Source of the DNA: a virus
Strand: one strand, 5' to 3'
IMG/VR virus record: IMGVR_UViG_3300032245_000445
Span: 1-33,599 of that record
DNA: 33,599 nt
This document shows, piece after piece, positions 20,665 through 29,236 of this stretch (position 1 is the first letter of the stretch; every line of letters begins with the position of its first letter). A program made the translations under genes and the position numbers. The notes below the pieces were generated by a model. That model ran no database searches, was not told where the DNA came from, and worked only from the letters and a program-made list of their open reading frames with translations.

Positions 20665-21438
20665 ATGAGTAATTTTTATAACAAAAAGGCGGTAAGTGGA
20701 GCTCCAGTCGATATGGCTGATGACTCAAGAACTATTACAGTTTACTATTCTGCTTTCGGAAATGTAGATAGCGATGGCGATATTATTATGCCAGGTGCTT
20801 TTACTAAATCAATTAAAGAGAACGGACCAGGTGCTAAGAACAGAATATGGCACTTGTTTAACCACTCTACAGACAAACCTGTTTCTAAGCCATTTGAATT
20901 AAAAGAAGATTCTTTTGGTTTATTAGCAAGAGTTAAAATGCCAAATACAACTTTAGGTAGAGACACTTATGAGTTGTATAGAGATGGGCACATTACTGAG
21001 CATAGTATTGGATTTAAGACTATCAAGTCTCAAGCTAAAGCTACAGCTAATGAAATCACAGAAATTCAATTGTTTGAAGGCTCTTCAGTTTTATGGGGAG
21101 CTAATGCTAATACACCAACAGTAAGTGTTAAATCAGAAATCAAAGCTACGGTTATTGATGAGATAGCTAAAACTATCAAGTCTTTAAGAAATGGCTTTTA
21201 TACTGATGAGACTTTCGGACTATTGGAGTTGAAGTTGAAACAATTACAACAATATCTCGCAGAGATGGAAGACGAAGAGTCAGTTACTTCTGAAGACCAA
21301 CCGCAGACGGACTTTCCTGGTGAACTAGATAATCCAGAAGACCAAGCAGAAGATGCATTGGAAGAAGAAGAAAACCCGACTATTTCTATTGAAATCGAGG
21401 TAAACAAATATTTACAATCATTTAAAATTTTCAACTAA
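20665..21438 (+). CDS. Prohead maturation protease, HK97 family
   Basis: There are 257 residues. Protease domain at about 20-165: SRTITVYYSAFGNVDSDGDI, GAFTKSI, IWHLFNHS (His67), EHSIGF (Ser114) and IQLFEGSSV (Glu138). This serine protease removes the scaffold part of the capsid protein. The C-terminal 70 residues are very acidic (ALEEEENPTISIEIEV) and may serve as extra scaffold. The stop overlaps the capsid ATG, so protease and capsid are coupled. Confidence 0.92.
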   Translation: MSNFYNKKAVSGAPVDMADDSRTITVYYSAFGNVDSDGDIIMPGAFTKSIKENGPGAKNRIWHLFNHSTDKPVSKPFELKEDSFGLLARVKMPNTTLGRDTYELYRDGHITEHSIGFKTIKSQAKATANEITEIQLFEGSSVLWGANANTPTVSVKSEIKATVIDEIAKTIKSLRNGFYTDETFGLLELKLKQLQQYLAEMEDEESVTSEDQPQTDFPGELDNPEDQAEDALEEEENPTISIEIEVNKYLQSFKIFN

Positions 21439-22604
21439 TGGTAGAAGAAATTAAAAGTGCTTTTGAAGGTATCAAGTCTGAATTAAACGGACAATTTGAT
21501 GCAGCAAAAGCTGAAAACGTAGCTGCAGTAGACGCAGTAAAATCTGAATTAGAAGAATTAAAATCTCAAGTAGCTGTAGTTAAAGATGCTGCAGACAAAC
21601 TTGAAGCAAAAAACAATCGTATTAAAATGAACGAAAATCAATCAAAGGGTTTCAATGGTGCTTTAGCTGAAGCAATTGAAAAACACGCTGACGTTTTAGG
21701 TAAAATTGGTGCTGGTGAATTAAAGAGCCACGCATTTGTAATGGACACTAAGGCTGTAGGAAACATGACAGAAGCTTTAAGCTTAACTGGTGATATTCCT
21801 CGTCAATATGCTAACCAAGTTTATGGTTTACCTTCTCGTAAAGTGCACGTTAGAAGTTTGTTACCAGTAGGTTCAATCTCTCAAGGTTTATTTACTTTCC
21901 CTCTTGAAACAGGTGGTGAAGGTGCTCCTGCTGCACAAGTACAAGGTTCTAGCAAAGCACAAGTTGATTTTGACATCACAATGACTAATGCTCCTGCACA
22001 AGTTATTGCTGGTTATGTTAAAATCTCTCGTCAAATGTTAGATGATGTACCTGCTATGACTTCTTTCTTACAACAAAGATTGTTAGAGAAGTATTTAGTT
22101 GCTGAAGATGCTCAGTTATTAAGTGGTAACGGTACTGCTCCAAACTTAACAGGTTTGACTACAGTTGCTTCTGCTTTCTCTGGTGCTGCTACAGTTGACG
22201 TTGAGCAATTAGTTCAATCTATTGCACAAGTTGAAGCTAGTAACTACACTGCTACTGGTATCTTGATTAACCCAACAGATTGGGCTAACATCATCAATAC
22301 TAAGAACGTAAACAGTGCTTACTCTTTACCAGGTTCTACAATCGTTACAACTAACGGTCAATTATCTATCGCTGGTATTCCTATCTACACTTCTACAGCT
22401 ATTGCTGCTGACAAGTTCTTAGTAGGTGACTGGTCTATGGGTGCTCAAATCATGCAAAGAGATGGTATTTCTATTCGTTTCGCAGAATTCGAAGGAAATG
22501 ACTTTACTCAAAACATGATTACTGTTAGAGTTGAAGCTCGTATCGCATTCCCTATCTACTACGCTGGTGCGTTTGTGTATGGTGATTTCGGTAACATCGC
22601 TTAG
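21438..22604 (+). CDS. Major capsid protein, HK97 fold
   Basis: There are 388 residues. Residues about 1-60 are a coiled-coil delta domain (FEGIKSELNGQFDAAKAENV), expected to be cut off by the protease. The body has VRSLLPVGSISQGLFTFPLE, APAQVIAGYVKISRQMLDDV, LINPTDWANII and FLVGDWSMGAQIMQRDGISI, typical of Phage_capsid family proteins. Its codons are less AT-rich and more uniform than neighbours, as expected for a highly expressed protein. A strong terminator and a new promoter follow. Confidence 0.95.
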   Translation: MVEEIKSAFEGIKSELNGQFDAAKAENVAAVDAVKSELEELKSQVAVVKDAADKLEAKNNRIKMNENQSKGFNGALAEAIEKHADVLGKIGAGELKSHAFVMDTKAVGNMTEALSLTGDIPRQYANQVYGLPSRKVHVRSLLPVGSISQGLFTFPLETGGEGAPAAQVQGSSKAQVDFDITMTNAPAQVIAGYVKISRQMLDDVPAMTSFLQQRLLEKYLVAEDAQLLSGNGTAPNLTGLTTVASAFSGAATVDVEQLVQSIAQVEASNYTATGILINPTDWANIINTKNVNSAYSLPGSTIVTTNGQLSIAGIPIYTSTAIAADKFLVGDWSMGAQIMQRDGISIRFAEFEGNDFTQNMITVRVEARIAFPIYYAGAFVYGDFGNIA

Positions 22605-22624
22605 TCTTAGACTAATCTAAATAT

Positions 22625-22653
22625 AAGGGGTAGCCAAAAACTACCCCTTTTTT
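22625..22653 (+). terminator. Rho-independent terminator after the capsid gene
   Basis: Perfect 9-bp stem AAGGGGTAG/CTACCCCTT with a 7-nt loop and a T tract. It lies 20 nt after the capsid stop and separates head expression from connector and tail genes. Confidence 0.9.
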
Positions 22654-22671
22654 AATGCGTTAAATTTTGAC

Positions 22672-22679
22672 TATTTTTG
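22672..22679 (+). promoter_or_regulatory. Bacteroidota -7 box before the connector genes
   Basis: TATTTTTG followed by TA ends 16 nt before the ATG at 22695, directly after the capsid terminator. No clear -33 TTG. Confidence 0.5.
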
Positions 22680-22694
22680 TAAAAAACATATAGG

Positions 22695-23240
22695 ATGCAA
22701 ATTGTAAGAGATATAGCGGTTTTGTCTGATACTATAGCAGAGCCAATCACACTTGAAGAAGCTAAAAACTACCTAAGAGTAGACTACCCTGAAGATGACC
22801 TTTTAATTGAGGCTTTGATTACTTCAGCGAGAGTTAGATTGGAGCAATATGCTGGAGTAGCTATGACACAAAGGAACTTGCAGGTTGTTGCTTTTATGTC
22901 TGAATTTATTGAACTTCCATATGTACCTATTGGTGTATTATTATCAGTTGAGTACTGGAATAACACAGAGTGGATTCAATTAGAAGAAGGCGATTATAAT
23001 ACTTTAGGAACAAATACAATGAAGGTTTATGCTGTAGCTTATGGCGAAGGGGAATATAGATTTACATATACTTGTGGATACTGCGACCCTACTCCAACCA
23101 TGAGAACGGCTGTATTTAAAATGTTAGCTGACCTATATGAATACAGAGAGTCTAGCGTTGAATCAAGCAAACCTAGTCCAAACCTAACTACGGCTTATGA
23201 ATTAATGAAGCCTTATAAAAGAATAAACTATATCTTATAA
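22695..23240 (+). CDS. Head-tail connector, HK97 gp6-like
   Basis: There are 181 residues. ITLEEAKNYLRVDYPEDDLL, ITSARVRLEQYAGVAM and a C-terminal PTPTMRTAVFKMLADLYEYR match the Phage_connect_1/gp6-like helical adaptor family, which binds below the portal. The middle (TEWIQLEEGDYNTLG) is a beta insertion usual in longer members. The stop overlaps the ATG of the next gene. Confidence 0.88.
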   Translation: MQIVRDIAVLSDTIAEPITLEEAKNYLRVDYPEDDLLIEALITSARVRLEQYAGVAMTQRNLQVVAFMSEFIELPYVPIGVLLSVEYWNNTEWIQLEEGDYNTLGTNTMKVYAVAYGEGEYRFTYTCGYCDPTPTMRTAVFKMLADLYEYRESSVESSKPSPNLTTAYELMKPYKRINYIL

Positions 23241-23560
23241 TGATAGAGCAATTACGCAACAGAATCACTTTTAAGAGCCTTACAGGCGTTTCTGACGGTG
23301 CTGGTGGGTTTGTTAATACTGCAGCTACCTATTATACTTGCTGGGCTGAAATAGTACGTCAAAATCAAAATAAGGATAATATAGCAATGAAAGATAATAT
23401 TGATGATAATATTACTTTTAGAATTAGATACACTACATCAAAAACTTTTGATAACAAACTTATCATAGAGTTTAAGAATAAGAAATACCTTATCAACTCA
23501 GTAATCAATGAAGGAGACATTAATAAGTACTTCTTGATTGGTTGTGCAACATTGAAATAA
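23240..23560 (+). CDS. Head closure protein, SPP1 gp16-like
   Basis: There are 106 residues. IEQLRNRITFKSLTGVSDGA GG is the common start of Phage_H_T_join proteins, followed by YYTCWAEI, FRIRYTTSKTFDNKLIIEF and YLINSVINEGDINKYFLIGC. It caps the connector after packaging. Overlaps at both ends are TAATG-type. Confidence 0.85.
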   Translation: MIEQLRNRITFKSLTGVSDGAGGFVNTAATYYTCWAEIVRQNQNKDNIAMKDNIDDNITFRIRYTTSKTFDNKLIIEFKNKKYLINSVINEGDINKYFLIGCATLK

Positions 23561-24015
23561 TGGCTACATTTAATGTACAAGTTCAAGGACTTAAAGAACT
23601 TAAAAGTAAATTTCAAAAAGCTCCACAAAGTGTTGAGAATCAAGTAAAAAAAATTATTGACGAATCTGTTATTGATATGCAAAACAGAGCAAAACGTCAT
23701 GTACCTGTAAAGACTGGAGCCTTAAAATCTAGCATTACTCATAGGCCGTTTAATTATAAAACAGGTGCTATGTTAATTGCTGGTAATCAAACTACTGTAA
23801 AATATGCTCCTTATGTAGAATTTGGTACTGGTTCAAGATTCCAAATACCTGCTTATCCAAATGTTAATTTAGATGACCTTGAAGCTTATGCATTTACATT
23901 TAAAAGGCCAAATAGCAAAAAACAAGTAAATTTACCACATAGGCCATTTATGTTCTTAGCTTATTACGAAGTTTATAGTAATATGATTAAGAGAATTAAA
24001 GGGATAAAGATATAA
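23560..24015 (+). CDS. HK97 gp10-like tail or neck protein
   Basis: There are 151 residues from the ATG at 23560, which overlaps the upstream stop (a longer frame from 23542 is less likely). FNVQVQGLKELKSKFQKAPQ, MQNRAKRHVPVKTGALKSSI, YAPYVEFGTG and LPHRPFMFLAYYEV are the hallmarks of the HK97-gp10_like family, which joins head and tail. Confidence 0.9.
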   Translation: MATFNVQVQGLKELKSKFQKAPQSVENQVKKIIDESVIDMQNRAKRHVPVKTGALKSSITHRPFNYKTGAMLIAGNQTTVKYAPYVEFGTGSRFQIPAYPNVNLDDLEAYAFTFKRPNSKKQVNLPHRPFMFLAYYEVYSNMIKRIKGIKI

Positions 24016-24026
24016 ATATATTTCAC

Positions 24027-24034
24027 TAAATTTG
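24027..24034 (+). promoter_or_regulatory. Bacteroidota -7 box, near-leaderless
   Basis: TAAATTTG followed by TG ends 6 nt before the ATG at 24040. No -33 element seen. It would allow tail gene expression separate from connectors. Confidence 0.45.
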
Positions 24035-24039
24035 TGTAA

Positions 24040-24465
24040 ATGAAAGACTGCGGATACGCTATAAGAAAAGCTTACATTGATAAGTTAACTGCGGCTTCCT
24101 ATTCTTTAGGAGTTTATGATACCATAGCTCCTGATAGCGTAGAACCTCCGTTCCTTATTATAAGCAGTCAGACATCGGCAGAGAATAGCGACAAGCAAAA
24201 CTATAATTTTGATGTTACTATTCAGTTTGACATAATTTATAAGACTTCTAAGACTGGTGAAGTTGGACAGAAATCAGTAGACGATTGGTCTAATGAGCTT
24301 TTAGGTATTATTGGTGTTTATCCAATAGATTATCCAAATGCTGGTCCATACTTCAAGATAGTAACTAGAAAGGTTGGCTCTAATCAAGCAATGTTTGATT
24401 ATATCGACCAAGCTTATATTTTTAGAAGAGTTATGGTATTTGAACATTTCGTAAATCAATTATAA
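24040..24465 (+). CDS. Tail completion protein, gp17-like
   Basis: There are 141 residues. CGYAIRKAYIDKLTAASYSL, VYDTIAPDSVEPPFLIISSQ and FDVTIQFDIIYKTSKTGEVG resemble DUF3168/gp17-like tail terminators, which end tail-tube growth and dock to the neck. Position directly before the tube protein agrees. Confidence 0.8.
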   Translation: MKDCGYAIRKAYIDKLTAASYSLGVYDTIAPDSVEPPFLIISSQTSAENSDKQNYNFDVTIQFDIIYKTSKTGEVGQKSVDDWSNELLGIIGVYPIDYPNAGPYFKIVTRKVGSNQAMFDYIDQAYIFRRVMVFEHFVNQL

Positions 24466-24485
24466 AAAAGATAAAATAAAATAAA

Positions 24486-24923
24486 ATGGCAACAACAGGC
24501 GTATTTAACGGAACCTCATTAGTTGTAATGGTTGGAACAGAAGTAGTAGCTCACGCTACATCTTGTTCTTTAAGCTTTTCAGTAGACTTACCAGAAACTA
24601 CAGACAAGCAAAGTGGTGGATGGGTAGAGCATTTAGGCGGTGCTAAATCTTGGTCTTTGACTACAGATGGTTTAGCTACAGTTGACCCTGCTGCTACAGC
24701 AAATTACTATACAACTGGAGAGTTAATGAGTGCTATTGCAAATAGAACAGCTGTAACTGTTTGGTTTACAACCGTAAGTGGTACAACTAAAGTAACAGGT
24801 GATTTGTCTTGGACTGGTTCTGCATTTGTAGAAAGCATGGATATTACTGCTGACATGGAGTCTCCAGTTACTTATTCTGCTACATTTACAGGAACTGGTG
24901 CTTTGACTCAAGCTACTAACTAA
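24486..24923 (+). CDS. Major tail tube protein
   Basis: There are 145 residues, mostly beta: FNGTSLVVMVGTEVVAHATS, CSLSFSVDLPETTDKQSGGW, LTTDGLA and SPVTYSATFTGTGALT, typical of the Phage_tail_2 (TP901-1-like) tube family. It polymerises in hexameric rings around the tape measure. A related domain is found in the gene at 29237. Confidence 0.9.
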   Translation: MATTGVFNGTSLVVMVGTEVVAHATSCSLSFSVDLPETTDKQSGGWVEHLGGAKSWSLTTDGLATVDPAATANYYTTGELMSAIANRTAVTVWFTTVSGTTKVTGDLSWTGSAFVESMDITADMESPVTYSATFTGTGALTQATN

Positions 24924-24944
24924 TAACCAAAAAATAACCAAAAC

Positions 24945-25310
24945 ATGAGAGGACACTATGAATTAACTCTTTCCGATGGAAAGAAAATACCAATGCGTTT
25001 TTGTACTTGGAGTCTTAAAAGATTCTGTCAATTACAAGGCATTGGACCAGCTGAAATTGGTGAATCATTAAGCGGTTCTGATACTCTTGATGCAATCACT
25101 AATTTATTAAGAGCAGCAGCGGAATATCCTTTATACAAAGAAGGTATTACGCCAAACTTTACTGATTTGGATGTATGTGATTGGATTGATGACATAGGAG
25201 GTATGTCAAGTGTAAAGTTTAATCAAATGATTGCTGTTTTAAATGAAAGCATGAATAGTGGATTAGAGCAACCTACGAAGTCTAAGAAAGATGGAGTAAA
25301 AAAAAATTAG
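24945..25310 (+). CDS. Tail assembly chaperone, short form (gpG-like)
   Basis: There are 121 residues. YELTLSDGKKIPMRFCTWSL, RFCQLQGIG and CDWIDDIGGMSSVKFNQMIA fit the first part of a split tail chaperone. It ends DGVKKN at TAG just after nine A residues. The position between tube and tape measure is the classical G/GT place. A -1 shift on the A run joins it to the downstream frame and makes the long form. Confidence 0.88.
   Translation: MRGHYELTLSDGKKIPMRFCTWSLKRFCQLQGIGPAEIGESLSGSDTLDAITNLLRAAAEYPLYKEGITPNFTDLDVCDWIDDIGGMSSVKFNQMIAVLNESMNSGLEQPTKSKKDGVKKN
25298..25306 (+). other. Programmed -1 frameshift site
   Basis: Nine A residues (GTA AAA AAA AAT in the 0 frame) provide A-AAA-AAA slip sites, immediately before the TAG of the short form. 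Reading one base back continues LEWIDIERYTMGECQV into the next frame. A GC-rich hairpin (GGGGAG...CTTCCCC, about 25337-25360) lies about 30 nt downstream, farther than a classical stimulator. Confidence 0.8.
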
Positions 25311-25624
25311 AGTGGATTGATATTGAAAGATATACAATGGGGGAGTGCCAAGTGCTTCCCCATTTGTTTTGGGAGATGACGATGGCAGAGTTAGATTTTT
25401 TATGGTATGGATATAGGCATAAAGAAGAGCAAGAGTGGGTTAGATTAAGATGGCAAACTACTATATTAGTTAACTTAGTGGCACCTAAAAACAAAAAAAT
25501 AAAGCCAAAAGACCTTCTTGAGCTTGATTGCGATAATCGTAACTTTGTGAAACAAAAGGTAATGAATCAAGATGAATTAAATGAAGTCTTGAAAAAATAT
25601 GAAAACTCTAAACCAATAGTATAA
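25307..25624 (+). CDS. Tail assembly chaperone extension (T part of gpGT-like)
   Basis: This frame is read after the -1 shift: LEWIDIERYTMGECQVLPHL, then FWEMTMAELDFLWYGYRHKE, WVRLRWQTTILVNLVAPK and an acidic-helical end. The FWxMTxxELxxLWxGY pattern is that of T-type extensions. It could not be a free-standing gene up to the ATG at 25337 without losing the conserved EWIDIERY stretch. It overlaps the tape measure ATG at 25624. Confidence 0.85.
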   Translation, partial: LEWIDIERYTMGECQVLPHLFWEMTMAELDFLWYGYRHKEEQEWVRLRWQTTILVNLVAPKNKKIKPKDLLELDCDNRNFVKQKVMNQDELNEVLKKYENSKPIV

Positions 25625-27300
25625 TGGCTGACGAACAAATTAAGATTAGGATACAAGCTGATGCGGAACAATTTAAAATGGTATCAGCTGCTGTAGAAAG
25701 AGCATTAGCTGGTATAGGTAAAGAAGCTGATATAACTGCTGGAAAGATTAGAGGTGCTGGTAATGCAGTTAAATCTGCTAATCAACAATGGACAAGCTTA
25801 GCTTTAGTTATTCAAGATTTACCATATGGTTTTAGAGGTATCCAAAACAACTTACCTGCATTAGCAAGTGGTGTAGCAAATTTAGCTGGTCCAGCTTATC
25901 TTGCATTTTCTGCATTAGTTGCCGCTGTAACAGCATATGATATGGGTATTTTTGGTGCTAAAGAAAAAACAGATGATTTTAATAAAAGTTTAGCTGAAAC
26001 AAATAAAGAATTAAAAGGAGCAGTTAATTATATGAATGCTGATATAGCTTCATTAAATAGTTTATTAACAGTAACGACTAATCTTAATTACTCAGAAAGA
26101 GAAAGAAAACAAGCATTAAGTGATATTAAGGATATTATTGGTAAAGTAAATAAAGTTGAAGCTGAAAAAATAAAAAATGATGGTACTGCATATTGGGCCG
26201 TTGTTAAATATACAGAGGCTTTAAAACAGCAACAAATTGTTGAACTTACTGGTAAAAAAATTGCCGAGTTACAGATTGGCATAATGGAGAAAAGGGATAA
26301 ACTTGACATTGCTAGAAGAAAAACGCAAAGAGGTGGACCAAGTCAATGGTTACAAGCTTTTTTAGGATACCCAGATTTACAAACAGCTGAAGAAGATGTA
26401 ATAGGTGCTGAGTCATTGCTAAGGAAACTTGAAAATATGAATGCATCTGCATTAGTAGCAGCAGGTAAAAATAAATTTTTAAATCCTGATAAGCAAGGTC
26501 CAACCGATAATAGTATGTATAAAAACCTTAAGTCAGAAACTGGTTTATGGTTAGCTGAATATAAAAAAAGACAAGAATTTGCAAAGAAAAATGCAAAAAT
26601 AATTGCTCAAACAAAACCTCAAGACAAAGCAAAAGCAGAAGATAAAAGGTTAAGTGATATAAAGCAATTTGGCGAATATGTTATGTCAGGTGACTTTGGA
26701 AAGTCATTACAAGGAGCAACATCTTCTTTTTATGAATCTTTAAATCCTGGTTTAATAGACGCCGAAAATGAAGCTTTAGTTACTAGAAATGAATTAATTA
26801 AGCAACAAGCCGATGCTTATTTACAAATGGCTGATACTATTTCAAATTTTGCCACTAATGCCTTTATGGGATTATGGGCTGCAATGGAGCAAGGTGTGAG
26901 TATTGGTGATGCATTAGCTAATATGTTTATGGATTTAGTTAAACAAATTGCTGCTGCAGCATTTAAGGCTTTAATATTTTCTATAGTGCTTAATTTATTG
27001 CCTGGAACAGGAACATTAGGAACTGCTGCTGCTGCATCAAAAAAAGCATCAAATGGATTTGGTGGATTGTTTAAATATTTTATGGGATTTGCTAATGGTG
27101 GTATTATATCTGGACCTACTATGGGTTTAATGGGAGAATATCCTGGTGCTCAAAATAATCCTGAAGTCGTTGCCCCATTGGATAAATTAAAAGATTTAAT
27201 GGCTGGTTCAGGAGGTGGAGGTTCATTTGTGCTTAGAGGTCAAGATTTAGTTTTAGCTATGAATAGAAGCGAATCATCATTAAAACTTAGAAGAGGATAA
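25624..27300 (+). CDS. Tape measure protein (short)
   Basis: There are 558 residues. The N-terminal helical part begins IKIRIQADAEQFKMVSAAVE, the usual pattern of Bacteroidota phage tape measures. A hydrophobic stretch (about 80-108, NLAGPAYLAFSALVAAVTAY) is followed by charged coiled coils and a second hydrophobic region (about 425-470, IAAAAFKALIFSIVLNLLPG). The end carries FANGGIISGPTMGLMGEYPG, the common C-terminal tape-measure motif. At about 0.15 nm per residue the tail would be near 80 nm. It fixes tail length and exits first on ejection. Confidence 0.88.
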   Translation: MADEQIKIRIQADAEQFKMVSAAVERALAGIGKEADITAGKIRGAGNAVKSANQQWTSLALVIQDLPYGFRGIQNNLPALASGVANLAGPAYLAFSALVAAVTAYDMGIFGAKEKTDDFNKSLAETNKELKGAVNYMNADIASLNSLLTVTTNLNYSERERKQALSDIKDIIGKVNKVEAEKIKNDGTAYWAVVKYTEALKQQQIVELTGKKIAELQIGIMEKRDKLDIARRKTQRGGPSQWLQAFLGYPDLQTAEEDVIGAESLLRKLENMNASALVAAGKNKFLNPDKQGPTDNSMYKNLKSETGLWLAEYKKRQEFAKKNAKIIAQTKPQDKAKAEDKRLSDIKQFGEYVMSGDFGKSLQGATSSFYESLNPGLIDAENEALVTRNELIKQQADAYLQMADTISNFATNAFMGLWAAMEQGVSIGDALANMFMDLVKQIAAAAFKALIFSIVLNLLPGTGTLGTAAAASKKASNGFGGLFKYFMGFANGGIISGPTMGLMGEYPGAQNNPEVVAPLDKLKDLMAGSGGGGSFVLRGQDLVLAMNRSESSLKLRRG

Positions 27301-29234
27301 TGGCATACGGACAAAAATACTCGGTATTATTTGCTACAAGAGCAGATAAAAACGTTGAGCTTAAAATGTGGCAAGATGGATATTCTGACTCTATTATTAG
27401 CTTACAAGGTATTGATGTTAATTTACAGTATATACCAAATTCAGATGACCCTTATGAACCAATATATGCATCGCAATTAGGTGTCACAATAGATTTTACT
27501 GATAATTTATCAGATATTATAAACTTTACTAATATAGATGATAGATATACATATGTTGAAATGTATGTAAATTCAGTTATTGAATGGGTTGGATTTGTTA
27601 TTAATGATAATGTTCAAGTGTCTTATTCAACAGGTAGAAAGTTAGTTTCATTTAATGCTACTGATGGATTAGGAATGTTAAAAGATATTGTATTTGTTCC
27701 TAAAGCTGGTAATACTGGTGTTAATGATTCGACTAGCTTATTTAATATACTTGCTATATGTTTTAACGGAATTGGCTTTAAAAACAACAGAAACATTATT
27801 ACAATGTGCTCTTATTTTGCCAATGGTATGAGTAATAGGTCTGTAAATTCATGGAGAGACCCATTTGCACAAACTTATATAAATTATAGAACATTTTTAG
27901 AAAATGAATATACTTATATAAATTGCTTAGATATTATTTCTAATATTGCTAAGTCATTTGGATGTAGAATATTTCAAGCTAAAGGGAAATGGTGGGTAGT
28001 ATCTGTAAATGAATTTGCAAGTATAAATGCATATTATACTGAATATACATCAACAGGTACAGTAGTTAATAATGGTGATGGTAATTTAATTAACACGTCA
28101 TCTATTGTTCAACCATATGCTACAAATACTTCAGGTTTATATTTTATTGACAATAGTCAATTAAAAATTATAAAGAAGGGATTTTATAAAATTATAGCAG
28201 AAGGAAATGTAGAAGTGTCTGAAAATTATATACCTAATGGCAATTTAATAGACAATAATGGAACAGAAGCTACTTTTTGGACTAGAAGTTCAACTGGTGA
28301 CGGTACTTGTTTATTACAGCAAAATGCTATTACAGATTCTTATTATTTTGAGCTTACTGCTCCTTCTGGAGGACCAGCTGGTACTGCAGGAATAACATTA
28401 GAATCTACTTCTAATGCTTATGTAACAGCAGGAGATTCATTACAATTAAACATATTAATTGGTGCAGCTACTGGAACCACTCCAATAGGTTTTATAGATA
28501 TATCAATAAACACTGGAAGTATTATTTATTATTTAAACAATGATAAAAAATGGCAAACAACATCTACTTCATATACAGTATATAATCCAAAGACAACTGG
28601 TGCTACAGAAGACTTTACTTTAGATTTAAAAACAGAGGCTTTTCCTGGAACTGGTCAGTTAAGTTTTACATATAAAATATCAGAAGGCATAGCTTTTGTT
28701 TCTTTGACTAATTTTGTTATGAAAATTAAATCTGGCATTGGTTCATATAATCTTACTGGAACATTATCAGAAAGTGAACAATACACAAAAAAGATTAGTT
28801 TACCTTATGGAAGTACAGGCAGTGATTCATATTATCCATCTGCAAAAGGAACTTTATTATTAAGCAATAATTCAGTTGCGGCAGGATGGTACAGGTATGG
28901 AATGGAACCTGTAGGAGAATTTTTCACTTTAGCAGAATTAATAGTTCAACAATATGTAAACACATTTGCATTAAATATAATTAATGTTGATTGTGATTTA
29001 AGTAGTTTTTATACAACTAATACTAACTTTAGAACATTAAACGCATCAAAGCTTATTTTTGCAACAGATACAGACCCTGCATCGATAAATATTAGCAGCA
29101 AATCATATATGTTAGGTAATGCAACAATATCATATCCATCTAATAGTGCGAATGCTACATTGTTACAAATATCAAATACTGAGATAAGTTGCACAAGAGT
29201 AAATAAATATACACCTCAAACAAGTACATTTTAG
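27300..29234 (+). CDS. Tail tip or baseplate-type protein (644 aa)
   Basis: The N-terminal part, MAYGQKYSVLFATRADKNVE followed by YEPIYASQLGVTIDFTDN, is common in proteins encoded directly after the tape measure in Bacteroidota siphophages. NCLDIISNIAKSFGCRIFQA then GKWWVVSVNEF is a further recurrent block. The C-terminal 300 residues are Gly, Thr and Ser-rich beta sequence (about 325-475 may be a carbohydrate-binding-like sandwich). Likely distal tail or hub protein. No lysozyme or protease motif seen. Confidence 0.75.
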   Translation: MAYGQKYSVLFATRADKNVELKMWQDGYSDSIISLQGIDVNLQYIPNSDDPYEPIYASQLGVTIDFTDNLSDIINFTNIDDRYTYVEMYVNSVIEWVGFVINDNVQVSYSTGRKLVSFNATDGLGMLKDIVFVPKAGNTGVNDSTSLFNILAICFNGIGFKNNRNIITMCSYFANGMSNRSVNSWRDPFAQTYINYRTFLENEYTYINCLDIISNIAKSFGCRIFQAKGKWWVVSVNEFASINAYYTEYTSTGTVVNNGDGNLINTSSIVQPYATNTSGLYFIDNSQLKIIKKGFYKIIAEGNVEVSENYIPNGNLIDNNGTEATFWTRSSTGDGTCLLQQNAITDSYYFELTAPSGGPAGTAGITLESTSNAYVTAGDSLQLNILIGAATGTTPIGFIDISINTGSIIYYLNNDKKWQTTSTSYTVYNPKTTGATEDFTLDLKTEAFPGTGQLSFTYKISEGIAFVSLTNFVMKIKSGIGSYNLTGTLSESEQYTKKISLPYGSTGSDSYYPSAKGTLLLSNNSVAAGWYRYGMEPVGEFFTLAELIVQQYVNTFALNIINVDCDLSSFYTTNTNFRTLNASKLIFATDTDPASINISSKSYMLGNATISYPSNSANATLLQISNTEISCTRVNKYTPQTSTF

Positions 29235-29236
29235 AT

